A stretch of 64,000 nucleotides of DNA from Oscillospiraceae bacterium (GTDB taxonomy: Bacteria > Bacillota > Clostridia > Oscillospirales > Acutalibacteraceae): the NCBI GenBank assembly GCA_029219165.1, contig JAQXSW010000007.1, positions 124,001-188,000 on the forward strand, written 5' to 3'. Position numbers and translations under genes: made by a program. Shown here one piece after another: positions 19,462 to 27,728 of this stretch. The notes below the pieces were generated by a model. That model saw only the letters and a program-made list of their open reading frames with translations. It did no database searches and was not told where the DNA came from. Positions within the stretch are counted from its first letter, which is position 1. Each line of letters starts with the position of its first letter.

Positions 19462-20790
19462 ATGGGAAAGTGTAAAATCCGATTGTCCTCTTCGCAAATA
19501 ATCATTTACGGTTTTGCTACAGTTATACTATTTGGTGCATTGTTGCTCATGTTGCCGATATCAAGTAAAAGCGGAGATTATACACCATTTCTAAATTGTC
19601 TGTTTACTGCTACATCTGCTGTATGTGTTACCGGATTAGTGGTTTGTGACACGGCAGTTCACTGGTCCATATTTGGGCAGATGGTAATTTTAATACTCAT
19701 ACAAATTGGTGGTATGGGTGTGATTACCGTTGCGACAGTCTTTTCTATGGCATCTGGTAAAAAAATCTCATTAATGCAGAGGAGTACCATGCAAAATGCC
19801 ATTTCTGCACCCCAAGTGGGGGGGATTGACCAATTTATCGGGTTTATTGTTAAGGGTATAATAATAATTGAATTATTGGGGGCGACCACAATGGCTCCTG
19901 TTTTTATAAGAGATTATGGAATTGGAAAGGGCATTTGGATGTCAGTATTCCACTCTGTATCTGCTTTTTGCAACGCGGGTTTTGATATTGTTGACGATGG
20001 CATAACTTATAACTCTCTTATGTTTTACATTGATAATCCGCTCATAAATGTAGTACTTATGTTGCTGATTATTGTTGGTGGCATTGGTTTTTTGACATGG
20101 CGAGATATTTGTACCAACGGAATACATTTTAAGCGTTATCGTATGCAGAGTAAGGTTATATTATTTGTAACCGCAGGGCTTATCATAGTTCCGACAGTTT
20201 ATTTTTTCTTCTTTGAGTTTTACCGTTTGCCTATGGAAAAACGGATTTGGGGCTCGCTATTTCAAGCGGTTACACCAAGAACAGCAGGATTCAATACACT
20301 CGACTTGAATGAAATGAGCGAAACCGGTCAGATGATTACTTCTCTATTAATGCTTATTGGTGGTGCTCCGGGTTCCACTGCTGGTGGCATGAAGGTGACC
20401 ACATTTGCAGTAATGATATCGTCGACTGTTGCTGTTTTTTGTAGAAGACAGAATGGCAGATTTTTTGGTCGTCGCTTAGATGATGAAACAGTCAAGAATG
20501 CTTTAACTGTGTTTCTGATATATGTTACGCTGTTTTTTGTGGGAGGTATGCTCATCAGCCGAATTGAGAATATTCCTCTTCTAACTTGTATGTTTGAAAG
20601 TGCTTCAGCAGTCGGCACGGCTGGTTTGTCGTTGGGAATTACACCTGAATTAAGTTGTGTCAGTAAAATTATTTTGCTTATCCAAATGTTCGTTGGTAGA
20701 GTTGGTGGATTGACACTGATTTTTGCCACATTACCTGCAGCAAAAAATACATTATCAAAGTTGCCTGTCGAGAAAATTGCAGTGGGCTGA
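19462..20790 (+). CDS. TrkH/KtrB-family potassium uptake channel subunit
   Basis: Membrane pore subunit for K+ (or Na+-coupled K+) uptake. It has 442 residues and is strongly hydrophobic. The four TrkH pore loops are visible: TSAVCVTGL, SAFCNAGFD, RTAGFNTLD and AVGTAGLSLG, each with the selectivity-filter Gly. ATG 19462 is preferred because GGAGG (19450-19454) precedes it; 14 in-frame residues upstream are probably untranslated. It is followed 19 bp later by the RCK regulatory subunit, forming a two-gene operon. A short palindrome ATATGT-TAAC-ACATAT at 19401-19416 lies upstream. Leu and Arg codons (TTG, CGT) look somewhat different from neighbouring genes. Confidence 0.93.
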   Translation: MGKCKIRLSSSQIIIYGFATVILFGALLLMLPISSKSGDYTPFLNCLFTATSAVCVTGLVVCDTAVHWSIFGQMVILILIQIGGMGVITVATVFSMASGKKISLMQRSTMQNAISAPQVGGIDQFIGFIVKGIIIIELLGATTMAPVFIRDYGIGKGIWMSVFHSVSAFCNAGFDIVDDGITYNSLMFYIDNPLINVVLMLLIIVGGIGFLTWRDICTNGIHFKRYRMQSKVILFVTAGLIIVPTVYFFFFEFYRLPMEKRIWGSLFQAVTPRTAGFNTLDLNEMSETGQMITSLLMLIGGAPGSTAGGMKVTTFAVMISSTVAVFCRRQNGRFFGRRLDDETVKNALTVFLIYVTLFFVGGMLISRIENIPLLTCMFESASAVGTAGLSLGITPELSCVSKIILLIQMFVGRVGGLTLIFATLPAAKNTLSKLPVEKIAVG

Positions 20791-20809
20791 AAATTAGGAG
20801 GTAAATATT

Positions 20810-21457
20810 ATGAAATCAGTTTTATTGATTGGCCTTGGTCGTTTTGGAACATTCATTGCAATGAAACTATATAATATGGGTCATCAGGTCATGGCTATAG
20901 ATGATAATGAGGAAAGAGTAAACGCTATATTGCCCTATGTTACCGATGCACAAATTGGTGACAGTACCAATGTAGATTTTTTGTCTTCGTTGGGTATAGA
21001 TAGTTACGATTCATGCATAGTAGCTATAGGAGATAACTTTCAAAACTCTCTGGAAACAGCATATCTTTTGAAAGAATTGGGTGCTAAAAAGGTCATTGCT
21101 CGAGCATCTCTTGAAATACAAGAGAAATTTCTGTTGAATAACGGAGCTGATGAAGTAGTATATCCTGAGAAACAGTTAGCCAATTGGACAGCTATACGTT
21201 GTTCATCCGAACATATTTTGGAGTATATTGAATTGGATGAGGAAAATGCTATATTTGAATTGGATATACCTGAATCGTGGAGAGGCAAGACCATTATGCA
21301 GTTAGATATTCGTAGAAGATTTGGTATAAATGTTTTGGGTATTCGTGAAAGCGGAAAGCTTAATATGAATATAACGGCTGATACTGTCCTTGCATATGGA
21401 GATACTATTTTGGTTCTGGGACAAGAAGAAAAGGTACATAAGTGTTTTCGTGTCTAA
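20810..21457 (+). CDS. TrkA/KtrA-type RCK regulatory subunit
   Basis: Cytosolic gating ring subunit for the TrkH/KtrB channel. It has 215 residues. The N-terminal Rossmann RCK_N domain starts LLIGLGRFGTFIAMKLYNMGH (nucleotide-binding GxGxxG), with D36-type acidic residue in VMAIDDNEE and the conserved GDSTN segment. The RCK_C domain covers about 135-215. AGGAGG precedes the start. A terminator at 21464-21511 closes the operon. Confidence 0.93.
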   Translation: MKSVLLIGLGRFGTFIAMKLYNMGHQVMAIDDNEERVNAILPYVTDAQIGDSTNVDFLSSLGIDSYDSCIVAIGDNFQNSLETAYLLKELGAKKVIARASLEIQEKFLLNNGADEVVYPEKQLANWTAIRCSSEHILEYIELDEENAIFELDIPESWRGKTIMQLDIRRRFGINVLGIRESGKLNMNITADTVLAYGDTILVLGQEEKVHKCFRV

Positions 21458-21463
21458 AAACAT

Positions 21464-21511
21464 AAAAAGCAGTGCGATATTAGGATGATTCCGGTATCGT
21501 ACTGCTTTTTT
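21464..21511. terminator. Bidirectional terminator between trkA and lexA
   Basis: AAAAAGCAGTGCGATA (21464-21479) pairs with TATCGTACTGCTTTTTT (21495-21511) with one mismatched pair, around a 15-nt loop. T-runs are present on both strands. Confidence 0.88.
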
Positions 21512-21563
21512 GATGTATTAAAACAAATAGATTTTAAATAATATAGTTAGTAACAAATTCAAT

Positions 21564-22166
21564 TTAATAATATCTAAATACAGCTATGACTTTTCCCAAT
21601 ATAATTAATTCGTCACAAATTATTGGATCCATATAATCATTTTCAGGTTGAAGTCTAAAGTGGTCTTTTTCCTTATAGAATGTTTTAACTGTTGCTTCTT
21701 CGTCAATAAGAGCAACAACTTTTTCACCATTTTTAGCATCCGGTGTTTGTTCAGCAACTATTATGTCACCGTCAAGTATTCCGGCATTAATCATGCTTTC
21801 GCCTCTAACTTTTAAGGCGAATAGATTTTTGTCAGATGAAATATTTCCGGCAAATGGAATATAACCTTCAATTTGTTCAACAGCTAGTATTGGAGAACCG
21901 GCAGTAACAGTTCCAACAAGTGGAACCTGATGAACTTGTTGCTTTGCTTCTTCTTGAATGTTTAATCTTATTGATCTTTTAAGGAGAGGATCTCTTGAAA
22001 TATATCCAGCTTCTTCAAGCGCATTTAGATTTGCTTGAACTGAAGAAGTTGACTTTAAACCAACGGCACCACCTATTTCTCTAACTGATGGTGGAACAGC
22101 CGTTTTCTTTGAACGCTCAAGTAAATATTCGTATATTTTCTTTTGAGTTTCGTTAATGTTGTCCAT
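21564..22166 (-). CDS. lexA: SOS repressor LexA
   Basis: Repressor of the DNA-damage response that cleaves itself when RecA is activated. It has 200 residues. The N-terminal winged helix includes PPSVREIGGAVGLKSTSSVQ. The cleavage site Ala-Gly lies in GTVTAGSP. The catalytic dyad is Ser in VRGESMINAGI and Lys in EATVKTFYK. ATG 22166 follows GAAAGGGG. Its promoter is flanked by two SOS-box-like sites, the usual autoregulation. It is divergent from an exported protein gene. Confidence 0.96.
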   Translation of the reverse strand: MDNINETQKKIYEYLLERSKKTAVPPSVREIGGAVGLKSTSSVQANLNALEEAGYISRDPLLKRSIRLNIQEEAKQQVHQVPLVGTVTAGSPILAVEQIEGYIPFAGNISSDKNLFALKVRGESMINAGILDGDIIVAEQTPDAKNGEKVVALIDEEATVKTFYKEKDHFRLQPENDYMDPIICDELIILGKVIAVFRYY

Positions 22167-22192
22167 TTTAAAACCCCTTTCAAAATATATTT

Positions 22193-22251
22193 GCACAAAT
22201 GTTCGCTTAAAGTATATCACATGTTTTGAAGAAAAGCAAACATTTGTTTTG
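22193..22251 (-). promoter_or_regulatory. lexA promoter flanked by two LexA boxes
   Basis: On the minus strand the promoter is TTGCTT (22234-22239), 17 bp, TATACT (22211-22216). CAAACATTTGTTTTG (22237-22251) overlaps the -35, and CGAACATTTGTGC (22205-22193) lies just after the -10. Both resemble the Gram-positive LexA operator CGAACRNRYGTTYG, each with one or two mismatches and a shared AACATTTGT core. Confidence 0.75.
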
Positions 22252-22327
22252 TCTTTAATGATTTGCCTTAAAAAAGGGGTTTGTGGTATTATTATAATAG
22301 TTTTTTGTCTGTTTGGAGGCTTTAGTT

Positions 22328-23980
22328 ATGAGCAAAACAAAAAAAATATTAATAGGTATTTTAGTTGTGGTTGTTTTAATTGTATCAGGACTTGGTGTAG
22401 GATATGCAATTGCACCAAGAGAATTTTTGCAATTATTTTTGCCTGATGGTGCATATACTAAAGTTATGTTAGCCAAGAATTTTTCAAAAATGTATCCGTT
22501 GGCAGAAGATATTGCTGCAAAAGTTGATGATAAAAAATTTGCCTTTAAAGCCGAAGGAACTGTAAATGCAAAATTTAATAATAAAATAATAGATAAATCC
22601 ATTGCAACCGAACTTTCAAATTATGTCAGTACACTTAACATGAAATCGGATTTAAACCTTGATGGTGCTTTACTAAATTTCAACGCATCCTTGTACGACA
22701 ATTCGGGAGAGGTATTGTCATCAAGTGTTATTGTAGATCCAATGTCTGTGTATTTAAATGTTAAACAACTAGAGTTTGGATGGATGAATTTAGATAAAAA
22801 AGATGATGAAACTCAACATAGCGTCGGTGTTGTCAATGAAACTTATGAGACAATAATAAAAGAAGAAGTTGATGATGACTTAAAAAAAGCCATTTATAAT
22901 TACATGAAAATTGTCACAAGTACTTTTGAATCAGATAAGATTTCTATATCAAAAGAAAAGGATTTTCAACTTGGCTCTGCTGTGGCTAATGGCGAAGTTG
23001 TAACGGTGTCTATGTCTGCTGCGGACTTAATAAACTGCGTAGATACAGTACTTGTGGAGGTAAAATCCGATGAAAATACATTTACAATAATTAACAATTG
23101 TCTCCCCGAAAGTGAGAAGATGACTTTTGCTGACTTTAAAAATAAACTTGATGTATTAAGAGATAAACTTGTAAAAAAAATAAATGACAGTGAAATTGAA
23201 ACTGTAAATTTAGATTTCTTTGTTGATTCAAGAAATGAGATAACAGCACTAGAAGTGAATATGAATAGCAACAAAGCTACAAACATTGTATCTATAATTA
23301 TTGAAGACAGCAATGATGCCGGATATGTTCTTTCCGTAAAAGCAAATAATGAAACAACGTTACTTATAGATGTAAAAAAATTGACAGAGAATAGTGGAGT
23401 TGTTTCACTTGAAAAAAAGATGGCTGATGGAACTTTATCAGTAAAGGTTCGTTATTCAGATTTTTCAGTAACCGATAATGGTATATTTGGAAAGTTTGAT
23501 ACAGATCCGTTTGTATTACCGGGCTATCCTGAGCTTGGAGAAATTGCATTGGATGTTGATATTTCAAATTCCGAAAAAGGGATTAAAGTTTCAGCAGATA
23601 TAACAGTAGAGAATTTGGGTGATTTTAATTTTATTTTAGATATGAACGAATCTGAGTCTAAAATTATTAAATTGCCTTTGGCAAATGAAATTTCTGCTTT
23701 TGACAGTGACAAATTCAAAACTGAGCTTATAAATTATTTTATGATTGATTTGCCACAAACTGATTCACAATATCGTGGTGTATATCAAAAAGTGGTCGGA
23801 AGTGTTTTCGAAGATGCAATAAGTAGTTTATGGTCGTCTATTTTTGGAAACACATTAGACGGAGACAGTCTGGGTAAAGGAATTAATTCCATAATACAAA
23901 GTGCGCAGAATAAGGATTCGTCTGCTGTTGTAGGAATAGTTGATGATTTCTTAAGTGCGTTTGGATTAAAGGGAAATTGA
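22328..23980 (+). CDS. Exported or membrane-anchored protein of unknown function
   Basis: I do not recognise this 550-residue protein. It has a short basic N-terminus and one hydrophobic helix (about 6-28, ILIGILVVVVLIVSGLGVGYA), giving an N-in, mostly extracellular topology or an uncleaved signal. The rest is soluble, acidic and Ser/Asp/Lys-rich with alternating beta-like segments. A region at about 40-230 starting VMLAKNFSKMYPLAEDIAAKV and a second at about 330-460 look like two similar beta-rich modules, and the C-terminal 90 residues are helical. ATG 22328 follows GGAGG; the gene diverges from lexA. It is followed 10 bp later by the cyclase-family gene, so they are likely co-transcribed. 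A surface or envelope role is guesswork. Confidence 0.75.
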   Translation: MSKTKKILIGILVVVVLIVSGLGVGYAIAPREFLQLFLPDGAYTKVMLAKNFSKMYPLAEDIAAKVDDKKFAFKAEGTVNAKFNNKIIDKSIATELSNYVSTLNMKSDLNLDGALLNFNASLYDNSGEVLSSSVIVDPMSVYLNVKQLEFGWMNLDKKDDETQHSVGVVNETYETIIKEEVDDDLKKAIYNYMKIVTSTFESDKISISKEKDFQLGSAVANGEVVTVSMSAADLINCVDTVLVEVKSDENTFTIINNCLPESEKMTFADFKNKLDVLRDKLVKKINDSEIETVNLDFFVDSRNEITALEVNMNSNKATNIVSIIIEDSNDAGYVLSVKANNETTLLIDVKKLTENSGVVSLEKKMADGTLSVKVRYSDFSVTDNGIFGKFDTDPFVLPGYPELGEIALDVDISNSEKGIKVSADITVENLGDFNFILDMNESESKIIKLPLANEISAFDSDKFKTELINYFMIDLPQTDSQYRGVYQKVVGSVFEDAISSLWSSIFGNTLDGDSLGKGINSIIQSAQNKDSSAVVGIVDDFLSAFGLKGN

Positions 23981-23990
23981 GGTGTTTAAT

Positions 23991-24584
23991 TTGAAAATTG
24001 TAGACATTTCAAAAGATTTAGCAACGTGCGATGTATACCCTGGCGACCCCGAAACACAAATTGTAAAGATAAATGACATGTCAAATGGTGACGAATATAA
24101 TTTGTCAATTTTGGGAACGTGCCTTCATACAGGCACGCATATAGATGCACCATCACATGTGTTTGATTCTGACGAATCACCAAAGAGTTTGAATGACTAT
24201 TCACTGGATAAATTTATTGGCCCGGTTAGAGTTATTACTCTTCCGGAAGGACCAATTACAGGTGAAATTGTTGAGAATTACTTTCCAAAGTTTGACAAGA
24301 AAGTAATTTTAAGAATGAAGGAAAATACATTCTTTTTTGTGGGTGCGGCTGAGGATGTCGGTGAAATAAAGTATGATCTGCTCGGCTTCAACAAAGCCGC
24401 AATAGGCGGCAAAAATGAGATGGAAGTACATAGAGCAATTCTTGGTTCGGGTACATTGCTTCTTGAAAACCTAGATCTTTCAAATGTTGAAGACGGAGAA
24501 TACTTTTTGTTGGCTCAGCCACTAAAAATAAGTGGCGTTGAAGCAGCACCGGTAAGAGCTTTGCTTATTGATGAAAGAAAATAA
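23991..24584 (+). CDS. Cyclase-family (kynurenine formamidase-like) metal hydrolase
   Basis: Member of the PF04199 cyclase/arylformamidase fold. It has 197 residues with the metal-binding motif HTGTHIDAPSH near residue 45 and YPGDPE near the N-terminus. Family members hydrolyse formamides or act in polyketide and isatin chemistry; there is no tryptophan-degradation gene nearby, so the substrate is unknown. The start is taken as TTG 23991 (MKIVDISKDLA) because GAGGTG at 23979-23984 is well placed; the GTG at 23982 lies inside that site. A terminator follows at 24591. Confidence 0.85.
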   Translation: MKIVDISKDLATCDVYPGDPETQIVKINDMSNGDEYNLSILGTCLHTGTHIDAPSHVFDSDESPKSLNDYSLDKFIGPVRVITLPEGPITGEIVENYFPKFDKKVILRMKENTFFFVGAAEDVGEIKYDLLGFNKAAIGGKNEMEVHRAILGSGTLLLENLDLSNVEDGEYFLLAQPLKISGVEAAPVRALLIDERK

Positions 24585-24590
24585 ATTTTG

Positions 24591-24618
24591 AGCGGGAAAG
24601 CTTTTCCCGCTCTTTTTT
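24591..24618 (+). terminator. Terminator after the cyclase-family gene
   Basis: GAGCGGGAAA (24591-24600) pairs with TTTCCCGCTC, followed by TTTTTT. Confidence 0.9.
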
Positions 24619-24688
24619 ATTTACGCATAAGAATAAGCCTTCAATCATAAAATTTTGTAATAAGAAGATTATGATTAAGGTGATGTTT

Positions 24689-25645
24689 ATGAGAAAGTAT
24701 TTGCCAGAAGGCAGTTTGATTAATTCCGGTACAAATAAAAAAATGTGTGAGTCCATTACTTCCTTAAAAAAAGCATATGAGAACGAGATTGTTCTTGAAG
24801 GTATATGTACCCGTTGTGACAGAGAACATAATTTATTTATAAAGGTTGGCGAGTTTGAGGGAATGATTCCTCGTTTAGAGGGGGCTTATGGAATAAATGT
24901 CGGCATGGTAAAGGATATAGCAATTATTTCCAGAGTTGGAAAACCTGTTGCTTTTGTTATAACAGGAATTTCAGATTCAATAGAAGGAACCAAACTTTTA
25001 CTCAGCAGAAAACGAGTTCAAGAAAAATTTTTGGAGGAATGTGTGTCTGAAATGAAGCCCGGAGATATCATTTCGGCAACCGTAACGCACTTAGAATCAT
25101 TTGGAGCATTTGTTGACATAGGTGTTGGTGTAAGCGCACTTCTTCCTGTAGATAATATATCTGTTTCAAGAATTCCTCATCCATCTGCAAGATTTAAGCC
25201 GGGACAACGCATTAAGTGTGTTGTGAAATCAAAAGAAAATGACAAGGTAACTTTATCACATAAAGAACTTTTAGGAACATGGGAAGAAAATGCAAAAAAA
25301 ATAATTCCCGGTGAAACAATTCCGGGAATTGTAAGATCAGTTGAAGATTATGGTATTTTTGTTGAATTAACGCCAAATTTGTCGGGACTTGCCGAGTTTG
25401 TACCTAATGTTAAGCCCGGACAATTGGCAAGTGTATACATAAAGAGTATTTGTTCGGAAAAAATGAAAATAAAACTTATAATAATAGATTCCTTCGATTT
25501 TGAAGGGGATAAAACCGGAAATAGAAAAGTAGCTAATATGACAGAGCTTCAGTATTATTTGCCCGAAGAAGATCATATAGACAGATTTATTTACTCTCCG
25601 GAGAATGCATATAAGTTGGTGGAGACAGTTTTTTGTGACGATTAG
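24689..25645 (+). CDS. S1 RNA-binding domain protein (ribosomal S1-like)
   Basis: A 318-residue protein built of S1 (OB-fold) modules. A divergent first copy is about 30-75 (ENEIVLEGICTRCDREHNLF). The second is about 125-200 (GDIISATVTHLESFGAFVDIG ... KVTLSHKELLGTW). The third is about 215-275 (GETIPGIVRSVEDYGIFVEL). This resembles the short S1-like proteins of Clostridia, which bind mRNA or ribosomes; it is not the longer canonical S1. ATG 24689 is chosen over ATG 24671 because AAGGTG is correctly spaced before it. Its stop overlaps the convergent MOSC gene by 4 bp with no terminator between. Confidence 0.88.
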   Translation: MRKYLPEGSLINSGTNKKMCESITSLKKAYENEIVLEGICTRCDREHNLFIKVGEFEGMIPRLEGAYGINVGMVKDIAIISRVGKPVAFVITGISDSIEGTKLLLSRKRVQEKFLEECVSEMKPGDIISATVTHLESFGAFVDIGVGVSALLPVDNISVSRIPHPSARFKPGQRIKCVVKSKENDKVTLSHKELLGTWEENAKKIIPGETIPGIVRSVEDYGIFVELTPNLSGLAEFVPNVKPGQLASVYIKSICSEKMKIKLIIIDSFDFEGDKTGNRKVANMTELQYYLPEEDHIDRFIYSPENAYKLVETVFCDD

Positions 25646-26058
25646 ATAAATATTTCATCTCCTGTTTTTATTGTTCCACCTGAAATTACTTTTCCGAATG
25701 CACATGCATTTTTAATTTCACATTGTTTTCCGCATTGTACAAGTGAACATTCCGGAAAGCATCTTTTTTCATAAGATGATATCTCAATAATAACGGAGTT
25801 TATTTTTAATAAATCGCCCGCATTTAACATATTATAATTGAGGCCGGAAGTTGTTATGTTTGGCATAAATCTTTTTGTGCAAAGGCCAATGTTTTTTTCC
25901 ATATATGTCAATAATGCACTTTCATCCGCAAGACAAATTTGACGGTCGCCGCCGTTTGCTTTTTTATCTCCCTTGATGCCATGATTCTGAATTAATTCAA
26001 GATATTCAACATTCTTTTTTCCTTCATCTGTTTTAATCTGAAGTTTTGAAATATGCAT
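25642..26058 (-). CDS. MOSC-domain protein
   Basis: A stand-alone MOSC (molybdenum cofactor sulfurase C-terminal) domain of 138 residues. Conserved elements include [17 protein letters not shown] near residue 28 and the later [14 protein letters not shown]. It contains an unusually Cys-rich stretch with four cysteines ([14 protein letters not shown]), which fits the family's sulfur-carrying role; the family often works with molybdenum cofactor enzymes. No other molybdenum cofactor gene is present in the window. The GGAGG ribosome binding site is at 26067-26071. It lies downstream of tRNA-Gly but is separated by a terminator. Confidence 0.85.
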   Translation of the reverse strand: MHISKLQIKTDEGKKNVEYLELIQNHGIKGDKKANGGDRQICLADESALLTYMEKNIGLCTKRFMPNITTSGLNYNMLNAGDLLKINSVIIEISSYEKRCFPECSLVQCGKQCEIKNACAFGKVISGGTIKTGDEIFI

Positions 26059-26074
26059 AAATTTGCCTCCAATA

Positions 26075-26103
26075 AAAAAGGCTTACAGAGTTGTCTGTAA
26101 GCC
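26075..26103 (-). terminator. Terminator of tRNA-Gly
   Basis: On the minus strand GGCTTACAGA pairs with TCTGTAAGCC (26080-26103), followed by TTTTTT. It lies between the tRNA and the MOSC ribosome binding site. Confidence 0.9.
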
Positions 26104-26108
26104 AAAAG

Positions 26109-26184
26109 TGGAGCGGATTACGGGGCTCGAACCCGCTACCTCCACCTTGGCAAGGTGGCGCTCTACCAGATGAGCTAAATCCGC
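26109..26184 (-). tRNA. tRNA-Gly (GCC anticodon), CCA encoded
   Basis: A 76-nt cloverleaf on the minus strand. The acceptor GCGGATT pairs with AATCCGC, the D loop is CTCATCTGGTAGAG, the anticodon loop TTGCCAA carries GCC, and the T arm is GCGGG-TTCGAGC-CCCGT. The discriminator T is followed by a genomic CCA. It has its own promoter and terminator, so it is a single-gene unit. Confidence 0.97.
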
Positions 26185-26197
26185 AAAGTGCGAACTA

Positions 26198-26226
26198 ATG
26201 ATAATATAAAGCTATATTTCTGTCAA
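26198..26226 (-). promoter_or_regulatory. tRNA-Gly promoter
   Basis: On the minus strand TTGACA (26221-26226), 17 bp, TATCAT (26198-26203), 13 bp before the mature tRNA 5' end. Confidence 0.82.
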
Positions 26227-26312
26227 GTTAGAGTGAATAAAAAATCATAAGCTGTCAATACTACTTTTGGAAAACAAAGATTTTTTCTTTGGTTACTGAA
26301 AGGAATGGTATT

Positions 26313-26990
26313 ATGCGTAAACAATCAAATGCAAAGAAGAAGAGAAATGCTCTTTACTATTCATTGGCAGTTTGTGTTGTGGCAGGGTTTGTGGCGGCCT
26401 TTACTATTTTCGGTTCGTCTCCTACGGATAGCGACACTTTAGAAATAGAAACGACAAAAAATAACAGAGATAAAGCGGTCGCGGCCCCTGTAACCGATAT
26501 TCCTGATACAAGGGATAATGTGGCCGACACAACAGACTCCACAACACAAACTTCGGCTCCCGATTTCAGTGAAAATATTCCTTTTGAGAGCAGTTATATT
26601 TTGCCGCTCTCTACGGATATTTCACGTGACTATAGTGACGGAGAATTTGTGTATTGTAAAGAAACAGGAGATTACAGAATTCATCAGGGAATAGATTTTT
26701 CAGGAAACTCCGGTGATAATGTTGTGTCTATTATTTCCGGTGTGGTGGTTAATGTATACTCAGATAATAGTTACGGCAATATAGTGGAAATAAATCATGG
26801 TAATATGTTAGTTGCCAGATATTGTGGTTTGAATAATGTAAATGTGACAGTAGGCACAATGCTTAGTCAGGGTGATGTTATTGGAACAGTTGGCTTAGTT
26901 CCGGTTGAGGGCGCAAGCGCCCATATTCATTTTGAAACATTAATTGATGGGGCGTATGAAGATCCTTTGGCAGTAATGGGAAAAACATAA
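26313..26990 (+). CDS. M23 (LytM) family peptidase, SpoIIQ-like
   Basis: A 225-residue membrane-anchored protein. It has a short basic N-terminus, one transmembrane helix (about 14-36, ALYYSLAVCVVAGFVAAFTIF), a Thr/Asp-rich linker, and a C-terminal LytM domain (about 120-225). The domain keeps the zinc-binding pattern: HQGIDF (His and Asp) and HIHFE (HxH). Size and layout match SpoIIQ, the forespore half of the SpoIIQ-SpoIIIAH channel. The clostridial form often keeps the metal ligands while the Bacillus one does not. A general cell-wall endopeptidase is the alternative; no spoIID is adjacent. ATG 26313 follows AAAGGA. Confidence 0.8.
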   Translation: MRKQSNAKKKRNALYYSLAVCVVAGFVAAFTIFGSSPTDSDTLEIETTKNNRDKAVAAPVTDIPDTRDNVADTTDSTTQTSAPDFSENIPFESSYILPLSTDISRDYSDGEFVYCKETGDYRIHQGIDFSGNSGDNVVSIISGVVVNVYSDNSYGNIVEINHGNMLVARYCGLNNVNVTVGTMLSQGDVIGTVGLVPVEGASAHIHFETLIDGAYEDPLAVMGKT

Positions 26991-27011
26991 TAGATACAAT
27001 GAAAATTATTG

Positions 27012-27040
27012 TTGACAAAGCATTAAAAAGATGTTAATAT
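27012..27040 (+). promoter_or_regulatory. infC-rpmI-rplT promoter
   Basis: TTGACA (27012-27017), 17 bp, TAATAT (27035-27040). The predicted transcript start near 27047 gives a leader of about 140 nt. Confidence 0.85.
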
Positions 27041-27046
27041 CATTGC

Positions 27047-27165
27047 ACAACAAAGCAGAACAGAACCGTTCTCACCTATGTACGACAAAGTTTCATGGGT
27101 CAATACTACAAGAGTTTAGTATTGCACGGACGGGGTCTCTCTGTCCGTGCTTTTGTATTTTTATT
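27047..27165 (+). promoter_or_regulatory. infC operon leader with attenuator (L20-leader-like)
   Basis: Three consecutive stems can be drawn. ACCTATG (27074-27080) pairs with CATGGGT (27094-27100). CAATACTA (27101-27108) pairs with TAGTATTG (27117-27124). The terminator GCACGGAC (27124-27131) pairs with GTCCGTGC (27143-27150) and is followed by a T-rich run just before the infC ribosome binding site. Firmicute infC-rpmI-rplT operons are known to be attenuated by L20 binding to such leaders; the same control here is inference from position and structure. Confidence 0.75.
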
Positions 27166-27187
27166 TTATCTTTGGAGGTGCGTGAGC

Positions 27188-27706
27188 ATTAGCAGCAAAG
27201 ACATTCAAATCAATGAGGAAATCAGAGATAAGGAAGTAAGAGTTATCCTTGATGATGGAACTCAACTTGGCATTATGTCTGCAAAGGAAGCACTTAAAGT
27301 TGCAACCGAAAAGAATCTTGACCTTGTTAAGATTGCACCACAGGCAAAGCCACCGGTTTGCAAAGTAATGGATTATGGTAAGTATCGCTTTGAACAAGCA
27401 AAGCGTGAAAAGGAAGCAAAAAAGAATCAGCATGTGGTTGATATTAAGGAAATTAGACTTTCACTTAAAATAGATACACATGACTTTGAGACAAAAGCTA
27501 ACCAGGCAAAGAAATTTTTAAAGTCAGGAAATAAAGTTAAAGTTTCAATTCGCTTCCGTGGAAGAGAAATGGCTCACCCTGAACAGGGCCTTACCACAAT
27601 GGAAGATTTTGCTGTAGCTTGCGAAGAGTTTGGCGTAGTTGAAAAGAAAGCCAAACTTGAAGGTCGTCAAATGTTGATGTTCCTTAGCCCAAAGCCTAAT
27701 AAGTAA
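27188..27706 (+). CDS. infC: Translation initiation factor IF-3, AUU start
   Basis: IF-3 binds the 30S subunit and polices start codon choice. It has 172 residues: N-domain [18 protein letters not shown], linker [23 protein letters not shown]-domain [14 protein letters not shown]. The start is read as ATT 27188 because GGAGGTG (27174-27180) is ideally spaced to it, while the in-frame GTG at 27182 is only one base from that element. An AUU start is a known IF-3 autoregulatory device in E. coli and elsewhere. It is first in infC-rpmI-rplT behind an attenuator. Confidence 0.93.
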   Translation: MSSKDIQINEEIRDKEVRVILDDGTQLGIMSAKEALKVATEKNLDLVKIAPQAKPPVCKVMDYGKYRFEQAKREKEAKKNQHVVDIKEIRLSLKIDTHDFETKANQAKKFLKSGNKVKVSIRFRGREMAHPEQGLTTMEDFAVACEEFGVVEKKAKLEGRQMLMFLSPKPNK

Positions 27707-27728
27707 TTATTTAAGGAGGAAATACAGT

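Noticed and set aside
26618-26636. TTTCACGTGACTAT upstream part of the M23 gene as a fourth parS
   Set aside because: The left half fits but the right half has only one match in five, so it is probably chance coding sequence.
27095-27187. Upstream in-frame extension of infC from an ATG at 27095
   Set aside because: It would translate through the attenuator hairpin and ribosome binding site and has no counterpart in IF-3.
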